Origin: Zymoseptoria tritici IPO323
Taxonomy: Eukaryota; Ascomycota; Dothideomycetes; Mycosphaerellales; Mycosphaerellaceae
Direction of reading: 5' to 3'
Length of the DNA stretch: 64,000 bases
Assembly (NCBI RefSeq): GCF_000219625.1
Contig: NC_018215.1
Location: forward strand, 2,816,012 to 2,880,011
Both the position numbers and the translations under genes were made by a program. This document shows positions 52,001 to 63,674 of this stretch, piece by piece. The notes under the pieces are model-generated. The model worked only from the letters and a program-made list of their open reading frames with translations, was not told where the DNA came from and searched no databases. Position 1 is the stretch's first letter; each line of letters begins with the position of its first letter.

Positions 52001-53900
52001 GCACTGCAAAAGCAGCTGTCTAACTCGCTGCCCCCTCTTATCCTTAATACGCCTTTATAGAACTGCATGCCGCTTCCAAACGTATACAGCTACGCAGGTT
52101 AATCGTAGAGTTGTAGATTCCACCGACTGTTCTAGCTCTTTAAAGTGCACAAGGTGCGATTTCGGTTCGGATTTCGAGGAGGTGCGCGTATAGGATAGAG
52201 TGGACTGCTTCTTCTCGTTCGTAACGTAGAGGGCTGTTCGTTCGAATCGTGCCGTTGTTCTGTTATAGCTTGTATTTCGAGGCGGATTTCGAGAAGGATT
52301 TCGGGTAGATTTCGAGAGGTTTTCGAGGAGGTTTCTTCTAGACTGTCTTGGTTTCCCTTCCGAGGAAGGTACTTACGACGGCCACCGCGTGAAGGTGCAG
52401 TCTGTTCGGCCGTCTACGCTTTCGTATAGAAGACCGTTAAGTACCTAGGGTTTATCGTTTATACCGACGGAAAAGGCGTAGGACCCGACCCTAAGAAGAT
52501 TTAAGTAGTAGAAGACTAGAAGGTACTACGAACGTAGAAGGAGGTTCGAAGGTTCCTAGGTTTTACTAACTATTATAGGATGTTTATCCCTAACTACTCT
52601 AAGATCGCCGCTCCCTTAACCGCGCTTACCGGGAAGGGAACGCCGTTCTCCTAGGGAGAGCTTAAGGAGAAAGTATTCGAGAAGTTAAAGGGGAAGTATT
52701 ATAAGGCTCTAGTACTTATATACTAGGACCCGGGGCTTCCTACGTTCCTAGAGACGGATTATAGCGGGTTCGCGATTAGGGGCGCGCTCCTATAGGAAGC
52801 GAACGGGGTCCTAAAGCTAGTAGGCTTCTTTTTACGGAAGCTTAATAAGGCCGAGATTAACTACGATATTTACGATAAGGAGATGTTAGTAGTAGTATCC
52901 TACCTAAAATTCTAGGTACCCGAGCTAAAGACGTATAGTCCCTTTACTATTTAGATGGACTATAAGAACCTAGAGTACTTTATAACGAAGAGGTAGCTAA
53001 GTAAGAGGTAGATTCGATAGTTTAAGACCGTTACTTTGTTCTAGTTTAAACTCGTATACCGACTAGGGACCGAAGCGATTATACCGGACGTACTTTCTCG
53101 TAGGAAGTAGGATACTCTAGGCGAGGACGATAAGATGTTACGGTTTAGGAGGTTCCTAGAACCTAATCTAGCCCCGGATTAGCCGGCGGCCGGAGGGGAA
53201 AGGGAGGTAGTAGCTAATAACCTATCGGCTACGTCTATCTAACTCTACTACCTATAAGCTATACTAATATAGCTAGTAGCTTTAGAGCCGAATTCCGATA
53301 GTAAGGACGCGGCTATAGCGGGACCCTTTTAGGATAGCGAGTTAAATAAACTATAGGGTCCGACTTTAAAAAAGGACACCTAGTATTAGACGGTAATCCG
53401 CGCTATTAAGGACGGATCCCGGGCTATTCTACCGGATCTAAAGGTTAAAATCTAGATTAGGGATTATAGTATCGACGAGAAGGGCCGCTTAAGGCATCGC
53501 GGTAGGTTATAGGTTCCTAGAGCGGCGGTTACGTCGGAGGCCGAATATAAGTCGGCGGATACTAAGATTCTATAAAACGATAAACTCCGTACTAAGATTA
53601 TTTAGTCCGTATATAACTCCCCGGTCTACGGCTACCCCGGGCGGGACTCTACGGCCTTTATACTAGGGAGAAACTTCTACTAGCCCCTATAGTCACGTTA
53701 TATTAGGAGGTTTTTAAGAAACTACGATTACTACGGAAGGAATAAGGTATAGAGAGAGTATAAACACGGACTCCTATACCCTCTACCGGTTCCCGATCGC
53801 TTCTTCTAGGAGATCTCTATAGATTTTATAACCGACCTCCCTAAGTCTAAGGGGAACCGTTACCTATAGGTTATTAAAGACCGTTTAAGTAAGTCCGTAG
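49035..53900 (+). mobile_element. Ty3/gypsy relic (element B), 3' truncated in integrase
   Basis: A strongly RIP-mutated + strand element. Gag is about 49035-50270 and ends in a mutated zinc knuckle (YFRYRVDGYCIREC; Tyr for Cys and His, 50110-50175). The protease region is about 50340-50700. RT is 51070-51632 (KLGGGLRFYYNYRALN; active site VYSNNIIIYS, D-D changed to N-N). Then comes the nested retroposon, RNase H (about 52740-53110; PDVLSRRK) and integrase (53600-53900; EISIDFITDLPKSKGNRYL). The reading stops dead at 53900 where TTAGGG-like sequence begins. No LTR pair was found. Confidence 0.85.
51633..52414 (-). mobile_element. 782-bp retroposon with 14-bp target duplication nested in element B
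   Basis: TACGCTTTCGTATA flanks the insert exactly at 51619-51632 and 52415-52428; removing one copy restores the element B reading frame (LGKYAFVY then RRP). The left end TTGTTTTGTTTGTTTGTTTG is the complement of a (CAAA)n tail, so the insert is on the minus strand and moved by target-primed reverse transcription. It is GC-richer than its host and nearly free of RIP changes. It contains a roughly 20-bp tandem repeat (TACAAAAGCAGTGCAAAATGC-like, 51945-52015) and repeated ATTTCGAGGAGG-like units (52150-52335). No long ORF: a SINE-like element or 5'-truncated LINE end. Confidence 0.85.
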
Positions 53901-53901
53901 T

Positions 53902-53938
53902 GGTTAGGGTTAGGGGTTCGGGTTAGGGTTAGGGGTTC
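53902..53938 (+). repeat. Interstitial telomere-like repeats
   Basis: GGTTAGGGTTAGGGGTTC followed by GGGTTAGGGTTAGGGGTT: four TTAGGG-type units, same orientation as the chromosome-terminal array. It lies exactly at the break of element B and at the start of the 660-bp repeat copy 2. Confidence 0.85.
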
Positions 53939-54593
53939 ATTGTACTTGTTTATATAGGCTAGTCTACCTTTGCACCTGATCTGAACTGAAGCCCCATCCA
54001 AGCCCTTGCTCCCGGCTCTTTTGGCTATCTTTAGAGGGGAGGAAACAGACCTACGCTCCTACGTAAAGCGCCTCGCGATGTACGGCACCGCAGCTACTCC
54101 TAGCCTAACTACGTTTTACGGTATCCTTTTTACTATCTCCCGAGTTAACCAAACCGCTAAAAAGAGAGACTACTGATAGGCTAGTCCGCATCCTAACACA
54201 AAATATTGCTCTGGCAATTGCTTACCGTCTATCGTACCTTAGGTTTCTAAACCTCCTAGGTAACGGACGAGGTATGCGTCTCCTCATCCGCCCGAAACTA
54301 TAACCCCGTCTCGTTAAGGGGGAACATCCCGCTTTAAGACCGTCCGGTAGAGCTCTGTCCTCCCTCCGTCTGGCGTATCTACTGTCGGAGATATTCGATT
54401 CCGATTAAGCCGCTTATACACTAGTCTACAAGTGCTTCCCAAACGGTTTAGGGAGAGCCGTCTTCCCTTCGGCTAGAATTCCTCCTCTAGCGATCGTCGT
54501 CGTCTACTCCTCTCCCCTACTACGCCGTCGCCTTCGCATTCCTCTAAGCCTCCTACTGCTCTATAGAGGTACTAGTTTTCTTCTTCCCGCTCC
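53931..54593 (+). repeat. 660-bp subtelomeric repeat, copy 2 (little mutated)
   Basis: Same sequence as 48053-48713 but GC-rich, with most CpA/TpG sites intact; no clear ORF. Starts in the interstitial telomere-like array. Confidence 0.88.
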
Positions 54594-54734
54594 CCGGCTT
54601 TAAGAGGAAGCAGCCGTAGATCTAGGGTATACGCCTTACATCTACCGCTAGGCCTTCCGGATAGAGTTAATCGTCTGGTACGGAGCTAGTCCGGGCCTCG
54701 CTAGTCGCCTACGTCTCCTACGTCGCAGCGCAGC

Positions 54735-55022
54735 CTTTTAACGTCCTACTAATCGGACGCCTACTTTTATCTCGAGGGAAGAGACTCCTTTTCGATAGGG
54801 TAAACGCCTAATTTATCCTCGAGGGATAATCTCCGCTTTTGCGTCCTAGGTCGACGGAGCTACTTTACGTCCTACCCATCGGACGGAGCCTTTTTACATC
54901 CTACTTATCGGACCGAGCTACTTTACGTCCTACCTATCGGACGGAGCTACTTTACGTCCTACCTATCGGACGGAGCCTTTTAACGTCCTACTTATTAGAC
55001 CAAGCCTTTTAACGTCCTACTT
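54735..55022. repeat. Minisatellite, about 29-30 bp units
   Basis: Variants of GGAGCTACTTTACGTCCTAC followed by CTATCGGAC recur at least six times (54852-55022 most regular, with an outlying unit at 54735). Lies at the 3' side of the minus-strand LINE. Confidence 0.8.
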
Positions 55023-57600
55023 AGGATAGTGTGTACTAGGTCTGTGCCGCCGCTTCCTCCGCTTCCTCCTTCGTAGCTTCCTCCTTCGTAATCTTCGTCG
55101 AGATTCGCTCGAGGATCTTGTTAGCTCGCTCCTAGCATCCTGTATTTAGAAGGAAGTCTACCTTAGTAAACTTCGTGTTCGTAGTGCCTATTTTCTTATG
55201 CATCTTCTGCTTCGCCTATCGTTCCTTCCTCGAGAGCTAGCTCGTCCTGTTTTCCTAGTAGCAAGTCTCGTATCCTTAGATAAATTTGCTTGTATAGACG
55301 TAGAAACCATAGGTATAGAAGGTTCTACGCTAATACTAGAGGAAGCGCTTCTGGAAGGACCGCAGCGCCTTTAAAAAGTAATCGGCTCCTTATAAGTCCT
55401 GCTTTAGGCGGCTTTCTTCTAGTATAATCCAGGTTAGGCTCTACTTCTTAGCCTCTTCGGCTATATCTTCCTCTCTTTCCTAGCGTAGGAACCGCTAGAT
55501 AGAACGGCGGTCTTTGCTAAGGCTTCGGTCGCGAGGCTAGGACTCGGGTGTCTTGCAGTACTTCTTGTAGAGCTTGTCCTCCGTTAAGCGCCGGAAGAAC
55601 GCTTTGGGTTTCTAGATTAGTAATCCTAACTTCCGCAGCGGACTTTCTTCCGGAGCGTGCTTCTTTACGACCTAAAAGCCAGTTTTTAGTGCTTTAAATC
55701 GCGAGGGTAGGGCGGAGATTCCTAGGAGATTACGAGTAAAGTAAGGGTTAGAAGCATAACCCGAGATCTACTTCGTTAGCTTTGTAACGTCCTTAGTCGT
55801 CTCGTCCTAGAACTTAGGAGAGTCCTCGGCAAACGCCGCGAGGAGAGGCGCGCTATACTCGAATATTAGTACGAGATACTGCTAATAGACTCGTAGGCGA
55901 TGCACGAAGCCCTAACCGTCCGCGTCGAGGGTCAGGAAGTCGCTTCGTTTCCCGGCCTATTCGAGCCGGCTCTTAAGGTGCCTCCTTAAGTTAATCCCTT
56001 GCGCCGTTATAGGAAATCCAAGGTAGGTATATACCTCTCTCCTCGGTACCTCTGTACTAAAGAGGTAGATCGCCTTCTACGAAGACGCCGGAGCTAGATA
56101 GGCGCATTTTTTAATGTTTAGGGCGATGTAGTTGGCGGAGGACTAGCGCTCGAGGATCTAGATTAGTACCTACACCTCGTCTAAGTCGCTAGCGAGGAGA
56201 ACACTATTATCGGCGAAGAACAGCGCGCGAGGAATCGGCGGCGCCGCGGGCATTACGTCGGAAGAGCCGGCTAGGGCGAGTGTCCTAGGTCGATTTAAGT
56301 CCTCGAGCAAGCCATCGATAAAGATGTTAAATAGATAGGGCGAGAGGGGTAAGCCCTTTAGAACTCCCCTCGTCCGCGGAAACTACCAAGAAGCTATATA
56401 ATCTAAAACGACAAAGGACCAGACATCGAAAAAGCAGAGGCTCGCAATTAGAGCTAGTATATTCTCCGGACATCTCCGCCGGCGTAGAACGTCCGCGAGC
56501 AGTATATAATCTATAATATTAAAGGCGGCTTAAAAATCGAGGAACACGGCGTATCTAATCCGGCTCGATTTAAGGAGGGTATAGACAACTACGGCGTTCG
56601 TTATAGTAGAGTAGTAACTTCGAAATCCCGCCTGGTTAGGATACATCCTTGCCTATGTCCTACTATAAAAGCGCTAGAGGAGTAGGCGCTCGAAGACCTT
56701 TCGAAACATCGTTACTAGCGAGATCGGACGAACATTGTTAGTATCCTTCGCTAGCATCGTACTATCCTCCTATTAGGTCTTGTCCTTAACGACTAGACAG
56801 ACAACAGTTTCGTTCTAGCTCCGCAGCGTCTTACTATTCCGGAGATAGGAATTGTAGAGGGCGGCTAGGATCTAGAGGAAGCTCGTCGTTGCGAGGGTTT
56901 TTATTAGACGGATGTGTACCCTATCGTTTCCGCAGGCCTTTATAGCATCCTAGTAGGTAAGCTCCTACATTATCTCGTCGATTAAGAAGGAGAGCGAGGC
57001 GGATTAATCGTCGATAGGAAATATCTCTTATACCGGGAGGGTCGCTGTTAAGATAAATCGACTAGCAAATCCCTCTATTACCTCGTCGATTGCTATTATC
57101 CCTCTCGCCTTCGCCGCCGGGGTCGGCACTAGCAGTATGTTCTCGTTCGCGCGGCGCTGCGCTCTCTTATAGAGACGGACCGTCTCGAGCGTCCCGCTAT
57201 TAGCGTCCGGATTCGGCTTCGCTATTGCCTTAAGACGCTAGTCCTTCTTCTTCTTACTACGGCGGCGTAGCTACTTTAGCTTACAAGCGGCGTCGTTATT
57301 ATCCTTAGCTCGCTTTCGCTTCGGGTCTATTATCGCCTTTTAAGGCCTGTTGTTCTTCTCTCTACCTCTATTCTTCTTCTCTCTACCTCTATTCTTCTTC
57401 TCTCCTTCTTAATCCTTCTTCTCTCCCTCTTAATCCTTCTTCTCTCCCTCTCGATCCTTCTTCTCTCCGCCTCTATCCTTCTTCTCTCCGTCTCGATCCT
57501 TCTTCTCTCCGCCTCTATTCTTCTTCTCTCCGCCTCTATTACTTATATCCTCCGCCTTTCGTCTACCTAGAGGACGATTTCGACAACGCGTAGAGGCAAG
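55023..57600 (-). mobile_element. LINE-type non-LTR retrotransposon, RIP-mutated
   Basis: On the minus strand a reverse transcriptase frame runs from about 57100 to 55400. It contains RPISLVTMFRKVFERLLL, YPNQAGFRSYYSTI, FLDFQAAFN-like, RTRGVLKGLPLSPYLFNIFIDGLLED and the active-site block FFADNSVLLAS (56200-56225; FADD changed to FADN). A thumb-like region and a region like LINE maturase/Cys ends follow toward 55400. No endonuclease was found upstream before element C begins, so the element is probably 5' truncated. The 5' side holds a Lys/Arg/Glu repeat (57357-57545). Interruptions are TAA/TAG at former CAA/CAG/TGG codons. Confidence 0.82.
57357..57545. repeat. Pyrimidine-rich minisatellite, about 21-24 bp units
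   Basis: Repeats of CTTCTTCTCTCC followed by CTCTCGATC, GCCTCTATC or CTCTTAATC. On the minus strand they read as GERR/EKKD-type charged repeats at the N-terminal side of the LINE frame. Confidence 0.85.
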
Positions 57601-57621
57601 TCCTAGCATAGCTTCGCTTAC

Positions 57622-57911
57622 TGTCAGAGGCTGGTGCCTAAGGCTGCATCGGCTGTGCCGATGCCTGGGCTAACGCCTAACAGACGAACGCCTAACGGAC
57701 GAACGCCGGTTCAGAAATCCACTAGGCCGAATCGGGAACAAGCTTCCTTTCGGCCGACTGGAAGGCCACGTATGCGCCAAGCGACGCTACGCGCACACAC
57801 AGCTTATACTCGACATTCCGTTGTTCTAGATAGATCTTCTTTTTAGTAGCTTTAGAATTTTATACATTCGGATCTAGCCCTTTGTGAGCAACTTCGGTTT
57901 AGACCCTTACA
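57622..57911 (+). repeat. 5' LTR of element C
   Basis: Begins TGTCAGAGGCTGG. The end at CCCTTACA (57911) is inferred from TG..CA rules and from the outer boundary of the inverted LTR fragment at 48714. No obvious primer-binding site follows. Confidence 0.75.
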
Positions 57912-57932
57912 TTTTCTAAAGCTCGCTATCGA

Positions 57933-59170
57933 ATGGATCCCTTAACAGAAATACCGCCTGAACTTCAGGCGTAGCTCGCTATAGAGATAGAGCGGATTCG
58001 AAACGAATATCGCGCTGCTATTGTAGAGACCGAAGCTATACATAACGAACAACATCGAGCTAACAAGCTCGTACAATACGAACTCAAGACAGTACGACAC
58101 GAACTTAAGGCAGCACGACGCGAACTCGAGACACGTCTTGAACGAGCTAGAAAACGACTAGTACAACGGACGCCGGAAGCGAGTAGCTCTAGACTCGCCC
58201 CGGAAACAATCGAAACAACAACGACGGACACAAACACGACGAACATAACAAACACGAACGACGACTATGCACCGAGACGCCTAAAAGAGCGTCTCCCGAC
58301 GCTATAGACCTTTAGTAGCAAAAGATCAGAATAGGAAGACTGGCACCTCGCTGCCTTATCGAAGCTCGCTGTCGACAAAGTAGCTATTAGTAGGGACTTC
58401 GACTAATTCCTCTACTTAACAAGTAGGCTCGAAGAGAGTGCGGCGAGAATAGCAAGAACAACTATCGAGAACGCTCTCCGACTCGGGCAAGGTAATGTAA
58501 ACAATTTCCTCGAGTACCTAAACGGTATCTACAGCGACACTAACTAGCAACGACGAGCGCTACAAACCCTCTCGAGGATATAATAGGGCGACAACGAACC
58601 TATTGCGACCTACCTACCTCGATTTAAGGTAGTTCTCGCTAATGCGGGAATAGCCGAGACCCTCTCGCTAGACACGGAATCGGACCTGAAGCTCGAAGGT
58701 ATTCGGATTACCCTTCTCGAGAACTCTCTTAACGAAGAGATGCGTAAGGCATTGCTCCCGTTTGCCTTAAACCCGCTGGATAAGTACTTGACCTTTACGA
58801 GAAACCTTCTTACTATTGGCGGATCGCTCGCAAACCTTCGTTTTCGGTCGAACATGTCTGGACCCTCCGCTCCCCAGGCGACCCTACTATCGACGGGGTT
58901 ACGGGCGACCCTGCTATCGACAGGGTCACGTTTTCGGTCGAACATGTCTGGACCCTCCGCTCCCCAGGCGACCCTACCGCGAGAATTGAAAGACGAAATA
59001 GATTAGGAACCGACTCGGTCTAACTGAGTCGAGTTAAGCAACAAGAAGAGAGCAAAGTGGGTTACGAGAGAGACAATACAGGCTCGAAGGGAACAAGGCC
59101 TTTATCTCCGTTGCAGGATAAAAGGGCACCTTATCGCCGACTGTACCTATCTTGCCGCCTAAAACCCGAA
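57933..59170 (+). pseudogene. gag: Element C gag, RIP-inactivated
   Basis: Frame from ATG 57933 (MDPLTEIPPELQA then a former CAG stop) through a long Arg/Glu coiled-coil-like region and a capsid-like block (LRLGQGNVNNFLEYLNGIYSD), with stops only at RIP-type codons. A 47-bp block is duplicated (58839-58885 and 58929-58975), adding a second FRSNMSGPSAPQATL. A degenerate zinc knuckle LRCRIKGHLIADC (about 59110-59150) ends it. Confidence 0.8.
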
Positions 59171-59389
59171 CGCTATATAAGCTACAGTTAGTAAGGCCGA
59201 GCGCGAGATATAGGAAGTCTTTCCAGAAGAAGACAACGACTCGGTTTCGGAAAACGAGTAGCCTCTACGACAAGTTGTCTGCAGAGGCAGAGTTAGATAT
59301 AAGCAGAAGTAGAGTGGAATATCTTTCGAGATACAAAAATAGAACGATCTCTTTTCTATGCTTCCGCTATTATCAACGACGACGCACTT

Positions 59390-62300
59390 CAATTCTCTCT
59401 TATTAACAACGGCAGCCAATCGTATTGTCTAATAAATGAACAGTTAGCTAAGAGACTCCGGCTCCTATAGATTCCTATTCCGAGACAAAAGGTTATTAGC
59501 GCGTAAGGACCCCCCTCGTAGAAGAAGGGAATCTCTTTTGTTACTAAGTTCTCTCTTAATATTAGCGGGCACAAGTCTACGGCGTTTGCTTACGCCGTAC
59601 CCGACCTACAAGAGGACCTTATTCTCGGAAGGCCCTATCTCTTTTACGAGAGTGCACAAGTTATCAAGTCGACGAACTGTCTCGAGTTCCTTCTCGACGG
59701 TTTTTCGATACCTTGCGAGACACGGCCGATAGGTTCTACGAAGGCTAAGGCCGTTAGTAGAGCTGCCTTTAGATACCTTGCTCGGTTATCTCGGAAACGA
59801 GATATTACTGTCTTTGCCGCCTCCCTCGAAGACATCGAGAAGGCGTTACGTATAAAGAAAGCCCTTACTCGTAAGGACATTGTCGAGAAGCTTCCCGAAC
59901 ACTACCGCCCCTAGATACGTGCCTTTATCCGGGAAGGAGAGCAGCTACCCCTATATCGACCTAGATTTAACCATAAGATCCTACTTACTACTAACAGCAA
60001 CGGGAAACCTAGCGAACCTCCCTGGGGCCCTCTCTACAATATGACCCGGGACGAGCTTTTAGTCCTCCGGAAGGAACTATACTCGCTCCTCGAGAAGGGC
60101 TATATTCGGTATAGCAAGTCCCCTGCCGCTGCGCCGGTTCTTTTCGCTAAGAAACCCGGCGGCGGCCTTCGTTTCTGTGTCGACTACCGTAGACTTAACG
60201 CTATTACTCTAAAGGACCGTTTTCCCCTCCTACTTATCCGAGAGACGCTTACGTCTCTTAGTAAAGCTAAGTAGCTTACGAAGCTCGACGTCTCTACTGC
60301 ATTTTATCGGATCCGTATTGCTAAAGGCGAGGAATAGAAGACTGCTTTCCGTACCCGCTACGGCTTGTTCGAGTGGAACGTTTGCCCCTTTAGTCTTACT
60401 AGTGCGCCGGCCACCTTCTAACAGTATCTAAACTAGATCCTATGCGACTTACTCGACAACTTTTGTACAGCCTATATCGACGACATCCTTATCTTCTCTT
60501 CTAGTACCCTTGCCGACTACCGGGAGAAGGTAACGAAGGTTTTATAACGCATCGAGGATAGCGAGCTTGTCCTAGATATATCGAAGTACGAGTTCGAGAC
60601 TCGTACTACGAAGTACCTAGGATATATCGTCGAAGTAGGTATCGGCGTACGAATGGACCCCGCGAAGGTACAGGCTATCCGGGACTGGGATAGACCCCTA
60701 ACTGTTCGCGGAGTCCGCTCGTTCCTCGGGTTCGCTAATTACTATAGGATGTTTATCCGCAAGTATAGCGATCTCGTTCGCCCTCTTACCGATCTTATAA
60801 AGAAGACGATAGGCTTTCGTTAGGGAGACGAATAGGACAAGGCTTTCGAGGATATTAAGGACGCTTTTATCTACGGGCCTGTCCTAGCGAGCTACGACCC
60901 GGACAGGAAGACGCGAGTCGAGCCTGACTCTTCGGGCTAGGCGACGGGCGGTATACTACATTAATTCGATACGGCACTATAGACTTGGCGACCGGTAGCG
61001 TTCTTCTCGTAGCGACACGCTATTGCCGAGATCAACTACGACATCCACGACAAAGAACTCTTAGCTATCGTTAAGTGTTTAAGGGAATGGAATTCGGAAC
61101 TATGCGGACTAAAGCACGAATTCGAGGTCCTTACGGATTATAAGAACCTCGAGCCTTTCTTTGTTAAGAAGTCTCTTAACGAACGCCAAATCCGATAGAG
61201 CGAGTTCCTCGCGCCCTTCTGTATGTTGTTAGTTCACCGCCCTAGAAAACAAGCTACCGTCCCGGATGCGTTATCTCGACGGGAGCAGGACATGCCGCGA
61301 GACGAATCTAACGATAGGCTACGTAGTCGAGAGGGAATCTTACTCGACTCTAGCCTAAAGGCCTTCCCCGCCGAGCTATCTACGCCTACTTCTCCCTTCC
61401 CGGACGATACCGAGTTATCGTAGCTTTAGATAGACGCTTTTTCGCTGCTGTGCGGAAACAGTTACTTACGCGTACTCGAGGCCGTCGAACAAGGTTAACG
61501 GGCGTTCCCTATAGATCTTAACCTTAAGCTCTCTATCGGGGAATGCGATATATAGGACGGCCTACTTCGCTTTCGAGAACGGATCTGGCTACCTCTCTTC
61601 GAACTGCTAACGACAAGAGTTATCCAAACGACGCACGACTCGGTCCTCGGTAGACATGCTAGACGCGATGCTACTATCGACTTTCTATCTCGATAGTTCT
61701 TCTAGCCGGGAATAAACGCCGAAGTACGTAAGTTCGTACAAAACTATACTACGTACGGGCAGACTACTATCTAGAGAGAGAAGCGACGTAGGCTATTACG
61801 TCCCTTGCTAATCCTAGAGCGCATTTGGACGGAGATATCGATAGACTTTGTTACAGACCTAGCGCCTAACGAGGAGGACGGCGCTACTACCCTCCTTGTT
61901 ATTACAGATCGCCTCGGGAAAGGCACTATGCTCTTACGAGTCCCTCCCAGCTAGTTCGACGCTAAGGGCGTCGCGGAGCTCCTTATCGAACGCTACGTTA
62001 GCACACACTAGCTACCTACTGGTATTACGTCGGATCGAGGTGTTCAATTCGTAAACGCCCTCTAGAAAGAAGTATGCGAGCAGTTAGGTATCGTTCGGCG
62101 ACTATCTACCGCGTACTACCCGGAGACCGACAGTTCTACCGAACGACGAAACCAGGAAGTCGAGACCTACTTACGGGCATTCGTTAGCTATAATTAAGGC
62201 GATTGGGGCAAGTGGCTCTCGCTTGTATAGATCGCCTTAGATTCGCGCGTACCCTCTACGACGTAGGTCTCTCCCTTCTTCCTTATATATAGGTACTACC

Positions 62301-62937
62301 CGCGTACGATCGAGAATATTTCCGACACTATCGAGTCGCTTCGGAACCCTTGCGAGGAAGGTACGTATATCGTTACTAAGCTGCAATAGGCTCGCGAGCT
62401 CGCCGCTTTAGTAATGGCCGTAGCCTAGCAGCAGTAGGAGTACTATGCGAACCGGTCCCGGAACGTCGCTACTAAGTACAAGGTCGGGGATAAGGTCTAG
62501 CTCTTACTTCGGAACATTAAGACGGACCGGCCTACAAAGAAGCTCGACTGGATTTACGCGAAGTATACGGTTGTCCGTACTTTCGAGAGTATGCCCTACT
62601 TCGTCGAGCTCGATGTTCCTCGCGGTATTTATCCGAGGTTTTATACGTCGCTCTTACGATTAGTGCATAACGATGCGCTTCCGTCCTAGGTCGTTACGGA
62701 TTTGCAGCCCGCCGCGATTCTTAACGATGTAGGAGACGAAGAATACGGTGTAGAGGCTCTTCTGCGCTGTCGTACAAGGCGCGTCGGCCGCGGCTATCGC
62801 CGAGAGGCTCTTGTTAAGTAGGTAGGTTACAACCGACCTACTTAGGAACCTTTGCGCGAGTTAGAGGATACAGTAGCTCTCGAGCGTTTCGAAACGCTCT
62901 ACGGCGACGCGAATACAGCAGACAGTCCTGTATAACC
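59390..62937 (+). pseudogene. pol: Element C pol with C-terminal chromodomain, RIP-inactivated
   Basis: Protease-like region INNGSQSYCLINEQLAKRL (59405), DLILGRPYL, then [21 protein letters not shown] (60050), [43 protein letters not shown], and YIDDILIFSS (60471-60500; catalytic DD intact). RNase H about 60900-61150 (EINYDIHDKELLAIVKCLREW) ends VPDALSRRE. Integrase zinc-binding HDSVLGRHARRDAT (61630) and core SIDFVTDLAPNEED, SDRGVQFVNAL, ETDSSTERRNQEVE (61840-62170) keep D, D and E. A chromodomain closes pol (about 62736-62890: YGVEALLRCRTRR...YRREALVK, YNRPT and EPLRELEDT), the mark of chromoviruses targeted to heterochromatin. Confidence 0.88.
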
Positions 62938-63644
62938 TTAAACTGCGCGACGTTAGACTCCTTGGTCCGGTTCTTTGTTACGGGCCTTTACCTTTACCGG
63001 ATACTGGATACGACTACTAGATACCTGTTTATCTATCGTACGATATAAAACTACGACACCGCGCTCGCGGTGTGCTAGACTCGACCCTCTTCCTTCGACA
63101 AAAGATAAGAATCTCGTAAAAGATTTAAGTCTTCCCCCTCTTAAACTTGTAGTAAACCGTATCGACGCGGTGTAAGCACTTAGAAGTCTGCGACTTCCCG
63201 ATTGGGCGAAACCTACAAGTTTAAGAGGAGCATTACAGAATAGAGGACCTACATGTCGCAATGGCGCATATAGTAATATATAGAGCACAACCCTGCTAGC
63301 ATACAGGGTCAGCCGAACTGCTTCTGTGCGCGCCCTAAATAGCTAGCTGTTAGGCTACTATGTCTATTAGCCGCTTCGTTATCGGCCTAGACGTTGTCGA
63401 CTAGTGGGTTGCATAAGGCGTCTTAAGAACGTGTAAATCTGAGCACATGCAGATTCCTGAAAAATATATACCTAACAATTTCCTAGAGGTTAAATGGCTA
63501 AGTGGAATGGACCCTTTACCTCCGGCTTTTTATAAGCTGTAGAGCATAAGATTAGCAGGTTGGGAGGTGACGGAGCTGGATTTCTAGGACAGGAATAGGG
63601 TGGAATTTTAAGGCGGATTCAATAGTCACACTGGTTTGGCGATT
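62938..63644. other. Element C non-coding 3' region
   Basis: About 700 bp between pol and the polypurine tract; a palindromic CGCGCTCGCGGTG segment at 63060. Only shadow ORFs. Confidence 0.5.
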
Positions 63645-63674
63645 AGGGGTGGGGATGGGGGGGGGGGGGGGTAT
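63645..63674 (+). promoter_or_regulatory. Poly-G polypurine tract before 3' LTR
   Basis: AGGGGTGGGGATG followed by an uninterrupted G run ending TAT just before TGTCAG. Its position immediately 5' of the 3' LTR fits the plus-strand primer site of an LTR element. Confidence 0.6.
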
